A stretch of DNA of 64,000 nt from Tremella fuciformis (lineage: Eukaryota > Basidiomycota > Tremellomycetes > Tremellales > Tremellaceae): NCBI GenBank assembly GCA_032768795.1, contig CP136490.1, positions 1,302,001 through 1,366,000 on the forward strand. Reading direction: 5' to 3'. The translations under genes were made by a program, and so were the position numbers. The notes beneath the pieces were generated by a model. The model searched no databases, was not told the origin of the DNA, and saw nothing but the letters and a program-made list of their open reading frames with translations. Shown piece by piece: positions 1-12,066 of the stretch (positions within the stretch are counted from its first letter, which is position 1; each line of letters starts with the position of its first letter).

Positions 1-832
1 TCAATCATCCCCCCCTCCACCTTCCATCCCCCATTCTCCCCCTCGTCTCCGCTCATCACGCCGCCTCTCTTACTTGTGTGTGGCCACAACCCACCTGGCT
101 GCCCCCCTTTTTGGCGTGTGATCCGCGCCGGCAAGGGCCACCGCTTGGTTCTCGGTCGAAACACGAGGCGACAGTGTGCACGCACATCACATCGCCTCAT
201 AGTGCGAGAGAGAGCACGAAGCGGGGACTCCCTCCCTCCCCTCTCTTCCCCCTTCGGTCGTGCGGCCCGACCAGCGCACCGACGACACACGAAGCGACCT
301 CCCCTTCCCAGTCGTTGAAGCTTTTAACAACCCTCGATCCCGCTCCGATCCGACCTACTCTGCTTTGGACCACCTTCCATCTACATCATGTCTGCGGCAT
401 CTCACCGCGCCTAGCCTTCTCCCGCTCTTGTCCATACCTTTTCTTTACTCTGCGCGACACCCGATCCTCCCGGCGAGAGCGAGGTGGTCCGCTTGAACCG
501 TGTTGGATGTGCGGCGCCGTTCCCACCCCCATTCTTGTCCGATAGCAATGCCTGCCCGTCCCCCGGCCGTTCGTGTCTGCCTTTCTCTCTCACCCCCCTC
601 ACCCTATATAACTGAAGCCGAGAATGGGACAGCATCGCTGACTCCCTCGCAGATTCCCGTGCTTCCGCTCCAACTCCCCTTACTACACCCCCGTCGTTCG
701 ACCCAACCGACCCCTCTCTCGGTCGTCCCGATACCACCGTCGGTCGTCTTTCCCCACCACCATCACATTCACCCGGGTCGCATCAACTTGGTCAAACCCG
801 TTACTCACCCGCCACCACCACCACCGCCCGTC
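1..832. promoter_or_regulatory. Upstream region of the cyclin gene
   Basis: No convincing gene. The stretch is strongly pyrimidine-rich, as fungal promoters and 5' leaders often are. The frame of the cyclin stays open upstream to about position 500 and contains an in-frame ATG at 548, so a protein about 95 residues longer cannot be excluded. That extension is a low-complexity Pro/Ser/His-rich run, and I prefer it as 5' leader. Confidence 0.4.
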
Positions 833-1897
833 ATGAGCTCCATCCCAGCCTCTCGCGCAGGCTCAGCCTCGCCATCGACATCGCGAAAGGCAGCCAAGGC
901 ATCCGCCACCGCCTCGGCTCCGTCCTCGCGCCCCCCCACGCGCTCCACAGACCCTTACTACGGCCATGAGGAGACAGCCGTACTAGCCGCCCGCTTTGTA
1001 AGTCGCATCGCTTTACACCGGTCATGACACAGCCCTGACAAAGCCTAGATCACCTCGCTCTTCCAATGTCCCAACATCCCCGCCCAGACCGCACCTGGTG
1101 CACCGACACCAACCTTGGCGCACTTTGTCGCTTACGCCCTCCACCGGACACGTCTCCCCTCGGTTGTGACCTTTGCCGCCCTCCTCTTGTTACAACGGCT
1201 CAAGACTCGCTTCCCGGCCGCCCGCGGCTCCTCGGGTCACCGCCTCTTCATCTCGGCTTTCATGATCTCGTCAAAGGTCATCTGCGACGACACTTACTCG
1301 AATCAGTCGTGGGGCATTGTCGCCCAGAAGATGTTCGCCCTCAAAGAGATCAACCAGATGGAGCGAGAAATGTGCGGCTACCTCGAGTGGAACCTCAACG
1401 TCGCCGGCGATGAGGTCGCCGACTTTGAGAAGCGCGTACGAGCAGAGTTCGGACCCAAGGCAGTTGCCAAGGCCGCCGCCGCTGCATCTGTCGTTGTCGT
1501 CGACCCCGCCGCCTCGATGCCCACCCCTCCAGCCGCATCCTCGTCTACTCTGCACGCCTCGTATCCCACACCCGAGACGACGCCCGATGTACCGCACGCG
1601 CGCGCCATCCGGCCCGTCCCATCACCTTTCAAATCGAAACCCACAGCATCCTACGTGCCGCCCTCACCACCTTGCTCGCCGCATCACGTCGCACATCACT
1701 ACCTGCACGCGCACTCGCCGCAACCGCCGCATTTCGGTAGCGCCAGCTCGTCGTTGCAATCATCACCCGCATCAGACGACTGTAAGACGCCGTCGCCCGT
1801 CGCCATTGTACCTTCGCGACATGGCAAAGACGCCCACGCCGCAGTGTACGATCGGCCACGGTATCCGGGCTACCCGATCAACGTCGGCGGGTGGTAG
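833..1897 (+). CDS. Pho80/Pcl-family cyclin (337 aa)
   Basis: Two exons, 833-997 and 1049-1897, give 337 residues. The cyclin box lies at roughly residues 65-150. Its diagnostic part reads FISAFMISSKVICDDTYSNQ followed by EINQMEREMCGYLEWNLNV, the pattern of Pcl1/Pcl2-type cyclins that partner the Pho85/Cdk5-like kinase in cell-cycle, polarity or nutrient signalling. Before the box is a Ser/Ala-rich leader of about 50 residues. After it is a long Ser/Pro/His-rich tail with many SP and TP sites, which suggests regulation by phosphorylation. The start is the ATG at 833; an in-frame ATG at 548 is the alternative. The cyclin-family call is firm; which Pcl subfamily it belongs to is not settled. 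Confidence 0.85.
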
Positions 1898-3429
1898 TGG
1901 CCCTTAACCTCATCGACCATCGATATCTCATATACCCCAGATCTATTTATTCCCGTTGTACATACATACCATCACATCCATACAGCAATCTTTCGCGTCT
2001 TGCGCATAGTCCATACTTCCCATCAAAGCCAGTCGGTCGTGTTTGTCATTTAGCTGCGGGGAAGGGCAGGGAGAGTAGAGCAGAGAAGGGGAGCCAGCAT
2101 AATTCGCAGCAGCAGCAATCTCATCATACCTATGCACTGCAGTGTGTATCGATGCGCCTCACTCTTCGTCTAGCAACTGCCACTCACTCGTTTGGTGGAC
2201 TCTGCTCGAAATTTTCAGTCTCGAAAACGCCAACCTTGACGCCAAGGCGGCTATGACGAGGGCCGTCAAAAGCGCGGGGCGTACGACGCTCCCGCCACTC
2301 GATCATGTCAGCGTTGACGTTGTGTTGCAGTTTCGATCCGCACCCCGCGGCACCCGTCGATCTTCCAAGTGTCTCTCCGAGCCGCAGCCGCCATCCGGTA
2401 GCGAGCCAGTCTACGAAGTCTGCATCCGACCGGATACATCCCACCTCCCGCTTTACAGGACCATGCTGCCAGTACGGCCGAGCCGTGTTGACGGCATAGA
2501 CAAGTCTACCGTACGCTTCTCAGCATGCGTGCCGCGTGCCGTGTGCCGCGTGCCATACATGTGAAGTCATGACGTCGTCGGGCTCCACGCGCCACATGCC
2601 CACTATTCCGGCGCGGACGCAACAGAGTTCACTGCTACTTTACGAAGAATGGTTCGGCGGTTCTCGACTTTCCGCCGAGATCGCGGCGCCGCTTCTACAG
2701 TAGAGAATTGGTTCGTGGCAACGTGGGAAAAACATCGAATGCTTTCCGTGCGTGACTAGGCCGGTGGTGTAACGGACGACGCGGAGGCTTCCCGCGCCTT
2801 CCCCGCTTCCCCACCCCCACAAATCGTGAATGCTCAATTGAGCAGACGACGGGGCGGAACGTTCCGTCGACGACGAGACGGCTCGGGAGATGGCCGCTCG
2901 TACGTCTGTGACTTACCACACGACCTGCGTGGCTCCTTCTAGCTCCCAGATGTGCTCGTCTGAGGTGCGAGACTACCTGCCGAGATCTGCATCTGTACGT
3001 CCTCCAGTCGCGCCGACTGGCCTGACTGTCCGCGGGAAGTGGTCAGTGGACTACTGTATGGCATTGCGGACGGCGGACGGGCGGACTGCTTCTCCGGATT
3101 GCCACATCCGCCAGATGCCCCAGAGAGGGGATCTCGGTCGGTCTCACTCCGTGAGGACAGCGGCAGCGGCAGGCTACCGCGATACTGTACGGCATGTGCG
3201 AGTCCTCAAACCAGAGTCCGAAGTCTGGAGCGACGGAAGTGCATCTAGACTCCGCCTGGGATCCTACAACTGTCGTACTGTATGTCGTACCTGTCTCTCT
3301 GCGACCGACCAAAAGTCCAGCTACCACCCCGCAGCGACCTCTTGCCGCGGGGCCACGGGGTCGGCTTGTCGCGGCAAGTCCGGTTTGCGATACTCGACCT
3401 TGTCCACTTTGACCTTGTCGTCAGCCTCG
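1898..3429. other. 1.5-kb intergenic stretch between convergent genes
   Basis: The cyclin and VPS29 converge on this interval. Several ORFs are open, including one of 183 codons at 2890-3441 on the plus strand, but none has a plausible composition, domain or splice partner. The only local structure seen is a four-copy 7-bp tandem repeat at 2527-2554. Confidence 0.5.
2527..2554 (+). repeat. Four-copy 7-bp tandem repeat
   Basis: Four head-to-tail copies of GYGTGCC (GCGTGCC twice, GTGTGCC, GCGTGCC), with only the third copy carrying one substitution. It sits in non-coding DNA between the cyclin and VPS29. Probably a simple slippage repeat. Confidence 0.85.
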
Positions 3430-4208
3430 TCAGAAGCCTAGAGTGCAGCGCTTCACCTCGCCGTCTACGAGCTGATACACGTATGTCACGATGACCGGAC
3501 CTTGAATGTCCATCAGCGCGAAGGAAGGCGTGGCCTCGCCGTTCCACAGGCCGCTCCATGCGCCCGTGGCGGACCCGGGGTTGACGAAGAAGCGACCTTC
3601 AAACTCGAATGCCTCGAACCTGGACAGAGTCAACACTGTCCACGAAGCCAAGCCTCTCGTCCTCCTGCGTCCCCTTCTTCCTCTTTCTTCTCTTGGGGAT
3701 CATGAGGACAGTCGGCAGCTCACCGATGCGTCCCTCCACTAAGCAGCACGTCCACGTCCATCTGCCTCGCTAGCGCCGCGAGCATGTCCGCGTCGCCCGC
3801 AGGGACCACCTGCTGCCCATGCACGACGCCTATCCGTATGCTCTGATGCTGAATTGTTAGGCTTAGCGGGAGGTGGGTGTTCTGCGGTCAGCCGATCCGC
3901 CTTCTCGAGCCATCAGAGCCCTGCACAAGAGACCCATAACGTCTCGTTGTGTGGAGGATGGCTCACCTCGTCAAATTCGCCCCGTACAAGATGGACGTCC
4001 GGTGCTATTGTTCGTAGATAGTCGAATGTCTCGCGGTCGCATACGTTACCCGTACATAGAATCTGCCCGATCTTGCCCGGTACCTGCGAGTCAGCATGTT
4101 ATACCCGGATTAATCCATAGGATGAACTAGGAGCTTCTTGAACTTCAATGGTAGATCATGTGTGAGATTCGGGATGTGCAGGTCGCCAATGACAAGGACG
4201 AGCACCAT
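3430..4208 (-). CDS. VPS29: Vps29, retromer subunit
   Basis: Four exons (4208-4128, 4083-3967, 3848-3724, 3619-3430) give 170 residues, close to the usual 180. Vps29 is the metallophosphoesterase-fold scaffold of retromer, which recycles cargo from endosomes to the Golgi. Markers in order: VLVIGDLHIP, KFKKLL, LCTGNVCDRE, LVRGEFDE, VVHGQQVVP, LLSGGTHRFEAFE, VNPGSATGAW and FALMDIQ. Compared with the human protein two metal-pocket residues differ: the Asp of RGDFDE is Glu, and the first His of SGHTH is Gly. Vps29 is thought to act as a scaffold rather than an enzyme, so this need not harm function. Identity is very secure. Confidence 0.95.
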
Positions 4209-4515
4209 GCTGATCGCCGCGCCTCCAGGCCAGTCGATCCTAGCTAAGCGGCTGCTGTGTCACACTCAGGCAGCCGTCCAAGCAGCTCTGTGCTGTCGAT
4301 TGAACGGGCTGGCGAGAAGAGGTCGGCGGTGTCAAGTGAGGCGAGGCTGAAACGCCTTTCCATCGGAGAGCAGCTTTCAGGCACGGACCGGCTAAGACAA
4401 AGAGGTCAAAGCGTCGATCAGACCTCCCTACAAGCAGTTGACAAACCCCTCTCACACTTGTCCATCTTCGACTCATGTCGTCTATAGAAGCCAGCGTCGA
4501 GGTGATATCGTGACA

Positions 4516-6597
4516 ATGGCCGAGAGTGGCGAGACCCCGCCGCCCGCCATGCCCGAGCAGCACCATGCGGCATCCGGCTCGGGGATCACCCTCCCACAGC
4601 GACCGTCTTTAGTGACGATCCACCGACGCGTCAGCCTCAGCGACGATGCGCCGAACAGAGATTCCCTCGAGGAGACACGGACTTTTGTGAGCTGCCGCCT
4701 GAAGTAGGTGTGTAGCTGACGTTCAGTATGGCCTGCACGCGGCCGAGACGCAAAGTATCGGCGGTTCCATCTCCCGCGCCGTCTCCCCGCACTCTCTGTC
4801 TGTTCGCGGTCGGCAGCGCGCCAACTCTCACTCGTCCCGCGTATCTGCCTCTTCGCGCGCCACCTCGCCGCCGCTCACGACGTCCCCCTCTCGCTCCAGC
4901 GTGCCGCTGCCCATACCCAAGAGCTTCCTCAGTCCGAAGAAACCAAAAGCAGCACTGCGTCTCGAGGCGCAAGCTCGTTCGAGCTTGCCGATCAGAGAGG
5001 CTCAAGACGATGTTTCAGTCAGAACGGAGCAGCGACCAATCAGCCCCGAGACCCAGTTCACCACCGCTCGCTCGACCGATGGGCTGGCAGCTGAGACCGA
5101 GGCTGATACGCCGGCCGAGACCCACACTGGACCGCCTGAATCCGTCTCCCAGGAGACGATGTACGTGCGCCCGGACTTTGGGACACATCGCCAGTCGCGA
5201 CAGGTACCAAGCATCACCGAAGCGTCCACTGCGCCCACTCATCCCCTCGCCGAGCTATCCTCCGAAGACCTGGTCGACGAACGCCAAAAGTATGCCACCA
5301 TCAATGGTCACCACAGAGAGAACGGCACGAATGGTTCGGCCTTGTATGCGAAGCAGAGCACTAAGCGGTATCGCCGCTACGAGCGATTTGAGAATCCTCT
5401 AACGACTTTCTTCTGGAGAGGCAGGGCGATGACCGGTGATGATGCGCCGTTCTCGATCCTGCTGGTGCTCGTGCTTTTGTTTGGCATCACTGGGGTTTGG
5501 CTGGGTACGACCGGTGTATGGCTCTGGCAGCATGGCTCGGAGTATGGGCTCTCCAAAGGCGGCGGCCTGGGCATTGTTGTTGTCTTTCTGTGAGTTGGCC
5601 AAATGTGGCTCACAATTCTGGACCTGAAAGCTCAGGTATCTGTTCGGCATCACTACCAGCTCAATGGTGGCCGCCGCGATCCGCGATCCAGGTCAGCTAC
5701 ATTGAGCCCGTGGCAAGGGAAAAGCTGATGCCAAGGGATCATTCCTCGCAAACTTGACCCTGACCCGCCCATAACTCACACCAGTAGTTGGGACGAAGCT
5801 CTCCCTCGCGAGTTTGCGGTCAAGAACGGCAAGTGAGTCAAGCGTGGCTCGTGCTGTGCGGCAGCACTGAACCTATTCTAGGGTGACGAGCAAGTACTGT
5901 GAAACCTGCTGCACTTATCGCCCACCACGTTGCAGCCACTGCCGCTTATGCGGCAACTGCGTCGATGGCATTGGTCAGCGATGCCCCGGGGTCCCAGCAG
6001 TATCGCTGACGGGCAGACCATCATTGTTCGTACATCCATACATGCGTCGGGAAGCGCAACTACTTTGCCTTCATATCTCTGCTCGTATTCGCCGTAAGCC
6101 ACTCATCCGGAAGATCGTGTTTGGCTGAACCTCAGGCCATCTCAGCCATCTACGTCGTCGTCTTCTCCGCCGTGCACTTCTCTCTCATCTGCCATCGCGA
6201 GCACGTATCGTTCGCGCGCGCACTCAAAGATAGTCCTGGCGCAGCCGTCAGCTTCCTCCTGGGCGTTCTCGTCATGCCGGGCATCTTCTTCCTCATGGCC
6301 TACCACCTCAGGGTATGTTCTTCGCCGCATACAGTTCCGAGCTGATCCCAGCTCACACTGCACGGCCTGACCACGGTCGAGCAGCTCCGCGCAAACCCCA
6401 CCTCATCACTGTTCGCCAAGCCCGTCACGCCTTCCAACCCATTCGGGCACGATTCGAAGCTGAAAAACTTGCTCATGTCTACACTTGCTCGACCGCAATT
6501 TCCCAGTTGGCTCGATGCGAGTGCGTGGGAAGAGGAAGATGCGCGCCTGCCTAATCCTGCTCTGACTGATCCCAAGTGGACTGCCGAGGCGCTTTGA
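4516..6597 (+). CDS. ERF2: Palmitoyltransferase Erf2 (DHHC family)
   Basis: Eight exons (4516-4686, 4727-5589, 5636-5691, 5736-5832, 5882-5973, 6017-6093, 6136-6312, 6352-6597) give 592 residues. A disordered Ser-rich N-terminal half of about 330 residues is followed by four membrane segments. Between the second and third lies the Cys-rich domain, KYCETCCTYRPPRCSHC then CVDGIDHHCSYIHTCVGKRN. The DHHC motif is completed across the exon 5/6 junction. DPG and TTVE motifs, also typical of the family, are present. Erf2 with Erf4 S-palmitoylates Ras at the ER. The long N-terminus and the DPG..PRK.DPDPP stretch favour Erf2 over other DHHC enzymes. Confidence 0.9.
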
Positions 6598-6807
6598 AGT
6601 ACGAGATAGCTTTCGTCGAGCATCTTCGACTGTTGTATGCATTATGCACGTCTGCATTGCCGCAATTGGAATGACAGCTCGTGCATCAGACAATCTTTTC
6701 TTCTGGCATTTTCACCGACACTTCTTTCTATGGCTAGCACGACAAAACCATTGTCCTTTTCGCTACATCATCGCAAGATCACACTGTCCAACACCCCACA
6801 TCCACAA

Positions 6808-9739
6808 TTAAGGCTTGAGCGCCTCGGCCAGCTTGTCAAGCATGACAACCAGCTCATCGGCCTCCTTCTGCGCCAACTCGACATCGTCATACGCAGTGAG
6901 CGCCTCCGTCACACCGGGGAACTAGACATCAGCTCGACTACACATAACTCGCTCAGCCAACGCACCGTCGTGGCGCCGTAGCCGAGCCACAAGCCCGGAG
7001 CGACCCCTTTGTGCTTGTACCACTCGCGGTCTTTCAGGCCTTCTTCGCTGATGAGGCCTTGCTCAAAGTGCTGCAACTTCTTGTTGATCGTGCGTACTTC
7101 TTCGAGGAGCCGCTTGATGTCCTTGATCTTGCCTGGAGAGGGCAGCGGCAGGTGCGGCAGGTGAGGCAGTGCCGACTTGCCGGAAAGAGTGGCGTCCTCG
7201 CCCTTCTCGGTCCCGTCGGTCCAGAGCTTCATCTGCCACAGCGCCTCTCGTTCTCGCCCCTCGTGACAGGCCCCCGCGCGGCGCATCTTCCTCCACAGCC
7301 CACGGAGCAAACCGTGCTTGTGCTTCGGGTGCTTGGGCAGCGCCTTCCTCAACTCCTTGAGCACCTTCTTCGTATGAACATCAAGCTCCTCCGATGCCGC
7401 CTTGACACGGTCGATGGACTTGCCAAGAGGGGACAGGTGAAGGTCATCCGACTTGTGCAGGTCCTTGGCAACGTGCTCCACTTTGACGAGATACTCTTCC
7501 AGCTCGAGGGCATACTGTGTGGTATTGATAGGCAGCACGAGCGAGTCGGCCATGCGCAAAACCATGAGACCCAATATCTTCGCTACGTCGATATGGCGGT
7601 GGAAACCCGGGTCGCCAAAGTTGTCCATCCAGTAGAATGAGTCGTAGATGCTGTGGTAGTGGTACACGGGGTCTTTCTTGCCGGCCTTGTAGCCAAAGTC
7701 GGACGAGGCAACCCCGTACCGCTGCAAGAAAGGCGTGAAGTCGGAGCCGCTACCCAGAGCACCGATCTTCTTGATCTCGCCTTTGCGCAGGCCGGCGCTG
7801 CCATCGCTGCCAGCTCCGAGCGCCTCGATCGAAGAAGGGTTGGAGGCGATCCATTCAGCTTCAGCCTCGGCTGACGCAGAGGCAACATCCCAGATCGATC
7901 GAGTGGGATCGGCGTCAGTCATGATTTGCTCAGCCGCATGTCGTAGCAGCCAGGCGAGAGAGGGAGAGGCGTGCATCTCGGGCGAGCTGCCAGAGACTGA
8001 CACGTCGAGGTTGAGGTAGCCAGCCGCGTTGGCACCGAGCCAGTCGCCAAAGTCTTCGCACCACTCGGTTGACCCGATGAGGCCATACTCCTCTGCGTCC
8101 CAGCTAGCAAGCACGATAGTCCTCAGGGGCTTCCAGCCCAGTCGAAGCAGCTTGCCAAGACCCTTGACGACCTCCATCTGAGACGCCGTACCAGAGTTGG
8201 GATCGCCCGCGCCCATGACCCACGCATCGCGGTGGTTGCCCACAACGATCACCTCGTCGGTGATGTGACCGGGGATCGTGGCCATCACGTTCCAGATGGG
8301 CATGACGCGAGTGTTGACCTCGTTAACAAAGTGAAGATCGTCTTCTGACGGCCCGACGAAGTACTCGACACCATAGTAGGTCATGCCGCCAGACCACTCC
8401 TCGCCAAGATCTTTCGCAGGGATCCCTTTGCCCTCCAGGGCTTTCAGCAGGGGGATCGCATCGGTGTAGGAGATGGGGATGGAAGGAATGGAAGGCTGAT
8501 TGCCTCCCTCAAGACGAGTAGCATTCTCGTAGGCGGGTTTACCAGGAGTGGTAGGGTCACCAGGGTACGCCGAGATGAACTGAGTGCTGCCTCTCTGCAC
8601 CGAGCTGGGCTGACGGGCGGGCCCGTCCGGATACGGCTTGTGGCCGTTGGCTTCAGTCATATCACCGTCGTTGGCCGGGTCGGTGAAGATGATGCACCCA
8701 ATCGCACCGGCCTCTTGAGCGGCCTTGACCTTGAGCCCTCGGAACGATCCGCCATACTTGACAAGGGCGATCTTGTCGGTAAAGTCGACGCCTTTGCTCT
8801 TGAGAAGGTCGAAGTCCGACTTGCGACCGTATCCGGCGTATACGTATTTCCCAGTGACATCGCCGCTGACGGAGAGACCGTGGAAGACTGGTACCGAATC
8901 CCGGTAGATTGACGAATCGTCCTCTTTGATGATGTCCTCTTGCAGTTTGGCGTGGACAGGCGGGTCCGTCTTGAGCGTAATGGACGCGTGGACTGGTGTG
9001 TTCAAGACGGGGAAGTACTGGCCATTTAGCTTGGGGCAAAGGGGTTCCGACGCCGATCTCTCACTTGGTCGATCCAGACGCCCATCTTGTCCATCCCGCC
9101 GCGCACGCGTGCCTGACTCTCGGGGCTGCCAGCCATGTAAAGGTGATCGAGGGGACCGGAGACCGGCAAGAGCAGCGCCTCCTCCCACAACTCCTTGACG
9201 GCAAGGGCTGTGGTACCATCGAAGCCAGAACCGGCCGGATGAGCCGCCGCCGTCATCAGCTTGGAAGTTCTAAGTAATGAGCGACCATTTTAGTCAATCA
9301 GTCAATCATAGACTCACGCTCGGGCGCTGTCATTGCTTGGTACAGAAAGCAAGATGTGCTCAGCCAGCTTCGGGGGAATGATACGTGGTGGTCGTCCGAG
9401 AGGAGGGTGCATCGAGTGGCCATGAGCATCGTCGAGGGCATGATGATGCTTGTGGTGTCCAGACCATGGCAGCGCCTTCCGCAAGCCTTTGGAAGCGACG
9501 CCAGCCCAGTATCCGCCATCGTCGATGTCTGTGAGCCCGACCAGGCCATTCGACGGGGCTGGTAAGACAAGCGGTCGCAGAGCCGAAATGCAGAGCGATA
9601 TCAATCCCACCCAAAGCACCCGCCTGAGCAGAGTCTCCCGGAAATTCTTGGGGCTTGGAGCGGTTGTTGGGCGAGGCAGCTCATCATGCGCTGCCCCTCC
9701 TTTCTCGGCGACGCCTACTTGTGGCTGCTTGGCATCCAT
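6808..9739 (-). CDS. M28 metallopeptidase, glutamate carboxypeptidase II/transferrin-receptor type
   Basis: Four exons (9739-9318, 9269-9065, 9029-6966, 6921-6808) give 934 residues. A cytosolic N-terminus precedes one signal-anchor segment near residue 45 (LWVGLISLCISALRPLVL), so this is a type II membrane protein. Then come a PA domain, an M28 catalytic domain and a C-terminal TfR-like dimerisation domain. All five zinc ligands and the catalytic Glu can be seen: VVGNHRDAWVMGAGDP (His, Asp), SWDAEEYGL (Glu-Glu), LNLDVSVSG (Asp) and YHYHSIYDS (His). It should be an active zinc peptidase facing the vacuole lumen or cell exterior. The yeast relatives are Vps70 and Tre1/Tre2; I cannot say which is the true orthologue. 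Confidence 0.88.
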
Positions 9740-9930
9740 GGCGCCTGCTCCTTGTCGTCGATTGAGGAGAGATTGCGGATGATAGGTAGGTAATTGACAG
9801 ACCACATGGACACACGGCTTCGGCTGCGATTCAGGGTCCAATGTTCGGTGAGACCGACAACCGTTGAAGACGGCTTCTGTCGCCATACCATTCACTCTCA
9901 ACAGCAACAATACACCAGCCAGCAACAAAT

Positions 9931-10394
9931 ATGGGCAGTGAGTACCGCAGCTTGTCGGTGATGAGTGGGAGAGCTGATAATGTCCCGCAGAGGTCGTGCA
10001 CATCGTTCTCTGGAAGCTCCGCCGCCCGACTGTGGCTGGGTCGAGCACAGAGGAAGTGCTGGCGAAGGCCAAGAGCGCCATTGCCAACCTCAAGACCGTC
10101 CCCGGCCCCGAGACTGTAAGTCGAGCGGTCATTATGCGTAAGGGAGGGTTGAAGCCGATTGCAGATGTCGCTCGGCCCGCCCATCGTGGACGGCCGTACC
10201 AAGGGGTTCGACTGGGGGCTGTACTCTGTGTTCAGCTCCCCCGAGGCCCTCCAAAAGTACGCCGTGTCAAAGGAGCATGTCGACGTCGTGACCGAGCACG
10301 TCAGGCCTAACGTTGAGGGTGAGTAGCACCTATCTTTATCAAGCCGTCGCTCATGACAGATGTCCTTGCGTACGACTTCGAGCTGGACGAGTAA
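9931..10394 (+). CDS. Dabb (stress-responsive A/B barrel) domain protein
   Basis: Four exons (9931-9937, 9991-10115, 10165-10318, 10360-10394) give 106 residues. The first exon holds only seven bases. VVHIVLWKL near the start and FDWGLYSVFSSPEALQKYAV then HVDVVTEHVRP near the end match the Dabb fold, a small dimeric alpha+beta barrel found in stress-induced proteins and some polyketide cyclases. The substrate, if any, is unknown. It is divergent from the M28 gene across about 190 bp and convergent with PEX2, their stop codons only 26 bp apart, so the 3' UTRs must overlap. Confidence 0.85.
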
Positions 10395-10420
10395 ATAGCG
10401 CATGCAACAGGTGCCAATTA

Positions 10421-11872
10421 CTATGTCGGGCCGTTCTCAATATCTGAAGCCACTGCAGCCTGATCTGCATTGTGCTCCTTTGCAGGCTCAACATGAGACG
10501 GCCCCACTCTCCAAGCCTTGCTGACTGATCCACCGCACCTGAGGCACTCCCATTTCCTGTCCTCTTCCTCTGTAGACGTCTTCTTGCGGGCCCGCTTGCG
10601 GTCCAGCTCATGCCGATGCCGCACGAGCTCATCGGAGATGCAATAGTAGCACCATTGGCAGCCTCCCCAGCAGTCCGTCTGAGCCGGGATGAACACCCTT
10701 GTCTCGTCATCAGCGATGGTCTCGTCTTTCTGGTCCACCTTGGGCAGCTGGATTGACGAGCCGAGACCTGCAGCACCGAGCGGGGCGTTGCCGGCTCCAC
10801 TCCTACGATAGCAGATTGGACATGTCTCCTTTGGGAGAGAGGCGTACTTGCCAGCATGAGCTGCAGCACGCTGTCCTTGCTGTTGGCCATTCGTGAGCCG
10901 TGGTCCAGGCTCAGAGACGAGAGCTGCATAGTCAATCGATTCGGAGTGTTGCAGCAGCTCTCTGATAGGCTTGACGATACTCGAGGGTGTCAGGAAGTCG
11001 GGTAGAGTCGGCAGAAGTGGCACTGCGAACATAAGGAATTCCTGCTCTGTTAGCCATAGTCGGGGAGGGAACAATGCGGCTCACCGTCATTGTCCCCCAG
11101 ACTAATTGCCGATTCATGAACTCGTATGAAACCAATCTTGCCACATGATCAGAGGATGGCACGAGTCGAAGTCCGAGTATTCGCATCAGGAGCGAGGGGT
11201 ATCTGGGTATGAGATGAACGTTTCGTTGCAGGGAAGTGACGGCTCACCGTCCGTCGTAGAGGAACATGCCCCATCCAAGCAGTTCCCATGCTTTACTGGC
11301 GTCTTCTAATCTGACTATAGCCCGCCACGCTTTTCTCTGCCATTGATGTGATGGTCTGTCGGGCCACTGTTTAGAGAGAGCATACTGTCGAAGGCGAGTC
11401 AAGATGTAGCTTGGGAAGATGGGCGGATGAAGCAAGAGATACAGCAACAATTTGCGACGCCCGGCTGCGAGTCAGTCTTTCACATGTCCAAGTGGTGTTC
11501 ATTTACGACTCTGGTTGTGACCTGCTCCTTGGCTATTCGCGAGCTTGAGGTTGACGAGTTTGCCGCCCGGCGAGGTGCTCGAGGCGAAAATGCCGTATCG
11601 GAAGATGACGAGTTTGATAATCAAGCTGATCTCTGGCTTGAGGTCCGAGTAAGCCTGCAAGCGCTTTTGGATCAGCTCTGATCCATCTCGAGCGGCCGCG
11701 CACTCACTTTGAAGTTGCCCAACGACGAATGAACTCGCTGAGACAGCATCGAGACCAGACCCTCATCCAGGTCCTCGCAGTCGACCTGGCTGACTTTCGG
11801 GGCGGCAAGGGGGTCCAGAGTGACTCGGGAGGAGGAAGCTTCGGCCTCGGTCGACCATGGCGGGGAATTCAT
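10421..11872 (-). CDS. PEX2: Peroxin 2, RING-type peroxisomal E3 ligase subunit
   Basis: Five exons (11872-11708, 11654-11522, 11464-11248, 11202-11085, 11041-10421) give 417 residues. The Pex2/Pex10/Pex12 membrane domain shows as RVTLDPLAAPKVSQVDCEDL, then NRQLVW and TEFLMFAVPLLP. A RING-like module follows: CPIC, a long acidic insert, DCWGGCQWCYYCISDEL and ECLRCGG. With Pex10 and Pex12 it forms the retrotranslocation channel and ligase that ubiquitinates Pex5. The usual Cys-x-His pair of Pex2 RINGs is replaced by Cys-Gln-Trp here, so one zinc ligand is unclear. Upstream codons are open but the first ATG is at 11872. Confidence 0.88.
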
Positions 11873-12066
11873 CTCGCCCCCTGCCCTGCTGACCCGCTCA
11901 CAATCGCTCGTTGTTCGCGACAAAGAATACTAGGATGATGTCGAAGGGCTGAACTCATCCGGCTCGTCCACTATCCGGCTTGGTGCCACGTGAAATGACC
12001 AGCGCCCGACGAGCTTTATGACTTCTTCGTCGTCTTTCTTCTGCACGGAGCAGCATCCATGTCCAG

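Noticed and set aside
2758..2830. tRNA-like start (GGCCGGTGGTGTAACGG)
   Set aside because: The D-loop-like piece has no T-loop (GTTCRANNC) or closing acceptor stem downstream.
2890..3441. 183-codon plus-strand ORF
   Set aside because: Patternless Ser/Arg/Thr composition, no splice partner, and it overlaps the VPS29 3' end on the other strand.
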